Origin: Deltaproteobacteria bacterium
GTDB lineage: Bacteria > Myxococcota > JADLHZ01
NCBI GenBank assembly: GCA_020848545.1
Contig: JADLHZ010000067.1
Location: 1 to 64,000, forward strand
Length of the DNA: 64,000 bases
Direction of reading: 5' to 3'
A program made the position numbers and the translations under genes. The notes beneath the pieces are model-generated. The model was not told where the DNA came from and ran no database searches. It was given only the letters and a program-made list of their open reading frames with translations. This document shows positions 62,810 through 64,000 of this stretch, piece after piece (positions within the stretch are counted from its first letter, which is position 1; every line of letters begins with the position of its first letter).

Positions 62810-64000
62810 CTACGGCGCCGGCTGCGCCGCGACCTTGCTCTGCGACTCGGCGCGCAGCGCGACGAGCACTTGCTCGAGATCGTCGATGGTCGTCTCGACG
62901 AGCTCCTTCTGCTGCGACTTCGCCCGCGCGAGGTCCGGCTTCTTGTCGTTCTTCTGCGCCCGCAGCTGGCGGAACTCGAGCGTCAGCAGCGCTTGGCGAG
63001 CGAGGGCGAAGTACAAGCCGAGCACGCGCTCCTTGAGCTTGGCGTCGAAGTCCGCGGCTGCGAGCACCACCTCGTCTCCCGAGTCCTCGCGAAAGCCGAT
63101 CTCGACGACGTCGCCGAACGCTTCATGGCCGCGATCGACGATCCACACGCGGCGCTCGACGACTTGCGGAAAATCCTTGTCCCAGATCGTGAGGTGCAGC
63201 GCGCTGTCTTCGACGGTCATGCTCGCGGCGCCGCCGGCGAAGGGGAACACCGGCAGCGGCGAAAACGCGTCGACCTCGCTCGTTAGACGATAACGATCGG
63301 CCTTGGTCAGCGCCGCCTCGCCGCCCTTCGGGGTGCGCTTGGCGGGCTTGAAGGTCTCCATGAATTCCTTCAGCTCGTCGACGGCGACGACGGCGTTCAG
63401 CGCCGAGCCGGCCTTGTAGCCCGCGTGATACATGCCGACGAGCTCGAGCATGCCGCTCTTGCAGCTCACGGCGAAGACCGGGCTGCCGCTGTGGCCTTGC
63501 GAGAGCAGCGCGTCGACGATGAAGTCCGAGTGGTTCCAGTGCCCTTCGCGATCGTCGTCGAAGGGGTTCGTCACGCGGCCCACGTTCACCGCCTGAAACG
63601 CGCCGAGCGGATAGCCGCGCACGTAAACGAAATTTCCAACGTGCAGATCCGCAGAGCGGCCGATCTTGTAAGGCATCACCTCGATCGTCGGGTCGGTAGG
63701 CTTCTGCGCTTTTTGCGGCCAGCGTGCCCTCAACACGGCGCTGTCGGTCGCGAGATCGACGGCGACGCGGGTGAGCTTCATGATCTTGACGACGCCGTCG
63801 CCGTCGCGCTCGACGATCCAGCTCTCCTCCTGCACCTTGCGTGAGCCCGGCGGAACGCCGTCGACGCGGGTGTCGGTCGAGGTCACCGGCGGCGAGCTGA
63901 CGACGTGCGCGTTCGACAGAAAGAAGACTTCGTCGCCACGGCGCATGTACGCGAAGGCGGTGCCGAAGAACGCGCCCTTGCTCCGGCGCTGCTGAATCCG
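62810..64000 (-). CDS. Trypsin-like serine protease (S1 family), N-terminus beyond the window
   Basis: The frame is open to the window edge, so the true start is missing. Visible residues begin GAFFGTAFAYMRRGD and include the catalytic His in FLSNAHVV, an Asp in LATDSAVLR and the Ser in QGHSGSPVF, a complete trypsin/DegP-like triad. A mixed C-terminal region of about 170 residues has no PDZ signature that I recognise; its last 60 residues form a helical, charged tail. Probably exported, but the signal peptide cannot be seen. An ATG at 63946 falls just before the catalytic His and would remove part of the barrel. Confidence 0.85.
   Translation of the reverse strand, partial: RIQQRRSKGAFFGTAFAYMRRGDEVFFLSNAHVVSSPPVTSTDTRVDGVPPGSRKVQEESWIVERDGDGVVKIMKLTRVAVDLATDSAVLRARWPQKAQKPTDPTIEVMPYKIGRSADLHVGNFVYVRGYPLGAFQAVNVGRVTNPFDDDREGHWNHSDFIVDALLSQGHSGSPVFAVSCKSGMLELVGMYHAGYKAGSALNAVVAVDELKEFMETFKPAKRTPKGGEAALTKADRYRLTSEVDAFSPLPVFPFAGGAASMTVEDSALHLTIWDKDFPQVVERRVWIVDRGHEAFGDVVEIGFREDSGDEVVLAAADFDAKLKERVLGLYFALARQALLTLEFRQLRAQKNDKKPDLARAKSQQKELVETTIDDLEQVLVALRAESQSKVAAQPAP

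Overview
The window looks like chromosomal DNA from a high-GC member of the Myxococcota (former Deltaproteobacteria). Two proteins carry MYXO-CTERM-type sorting tails (20758-23073 and 39895-41760). There are many alanine-rich secreted lipoproteins with Cys-rich, IPT/Kelch or thrombospondin-3 repeats. An FHA-containing sigma-54 activator, an archaemetzincin and a TIGR04552-like protein are also present. Coding density is very high and many neighbouring genes overlap by 4 bp (ATGA or GTGA). I found no rRNA, tRNA, CRISPR array, prophage or plasmid functions. The only mobile-element gene is a REP-type (RAYT-like) tyrosine transposase at the left end. Eight full or partial copies of a short repeat, GAAAAGGGACCGGGGA plus a GCGTTTTC end, lie only in intergenic gaps. 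One copy sits just downstream of that transposase.

Layout. 0.2-1.1 kb: transposase with a near-consensus promoter. 1.4-5.6 kb (minus): uracil-DNA glycosylase, NfeD protease, slipin and a TPR lipoprotein. 5.7-13.3 kb (plus): thrombospondin-3 lipoprotein, B12-type radical SAM protein, a Cys-rich lipoprotein with a sigma-54-like promoter, and an FHA/sigma-54 activator. 13.3-17.6 kb: 2OG oxygenase, porin, and an ECF sigma factor with a membrane partner, then dense repeats. 17.6-23.1 kb: a TIGR04552-like protein with RelA/SpoT-like motifs, a homocysteine methyltransferase-like protein, a nucleotidyltransferase, a TPR protein, and an unusual in-frame fusion of a MYXO-CTERM protein to a lipoprotein/FGE domain. 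23.1-27.1 kb: glycine decarboxylase (gcvH, gcvPA, gcvPB) and a fumarylacetoacetase-family enzyme. 27.3-33.4 kb: lysoplasmalogenase, archaemetzincin, NRDE protein, UbiB-like kinase, a 42-residue basic protein, a symporter and a nucleotidyltransferase. 35.0-38.8 kb: a partial pseudaminic-acid-type sugar operon. 39.2-50.7 kb: O-methyltransferase, M14 carboxypeptidase, then an unassigned module. 50.7-57.2 kb: IPT/Kelch lipoprotein, outer-membrane protein, and a pair of Rieske-oxygenase proteins with an SDR. 57.2-64 kb: amylomaltase, two SPFH proteins, a diiron protein, a methyltransferase-like protein and a serine protease cut by the window edge.

The best candidate for something undescribed is 41.7-48.9 kb. 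Two small paralogous proteins (41757-42227 and 48378-48854) share an N-terminal H-x-K-x2-V-x2-NP motif and a C-terminal SLEQRF / HDP / PKT / IGFS core. They flank a 942-residue, secreted-looking protein, a STAS-like protein and a TPR protein resembling class II secretion chaperones. Other strong observations are a Rieske-oxygenase paralogue that has lost its 2Fe-2S segment but kept the iron triad, the RelA/SpoT-like motifs in the TIGR04552-like protein, and the MYXO-CTERM/lipoprotein fusion. All homology statements come from reading the sequence and recall of families; no searches were run.
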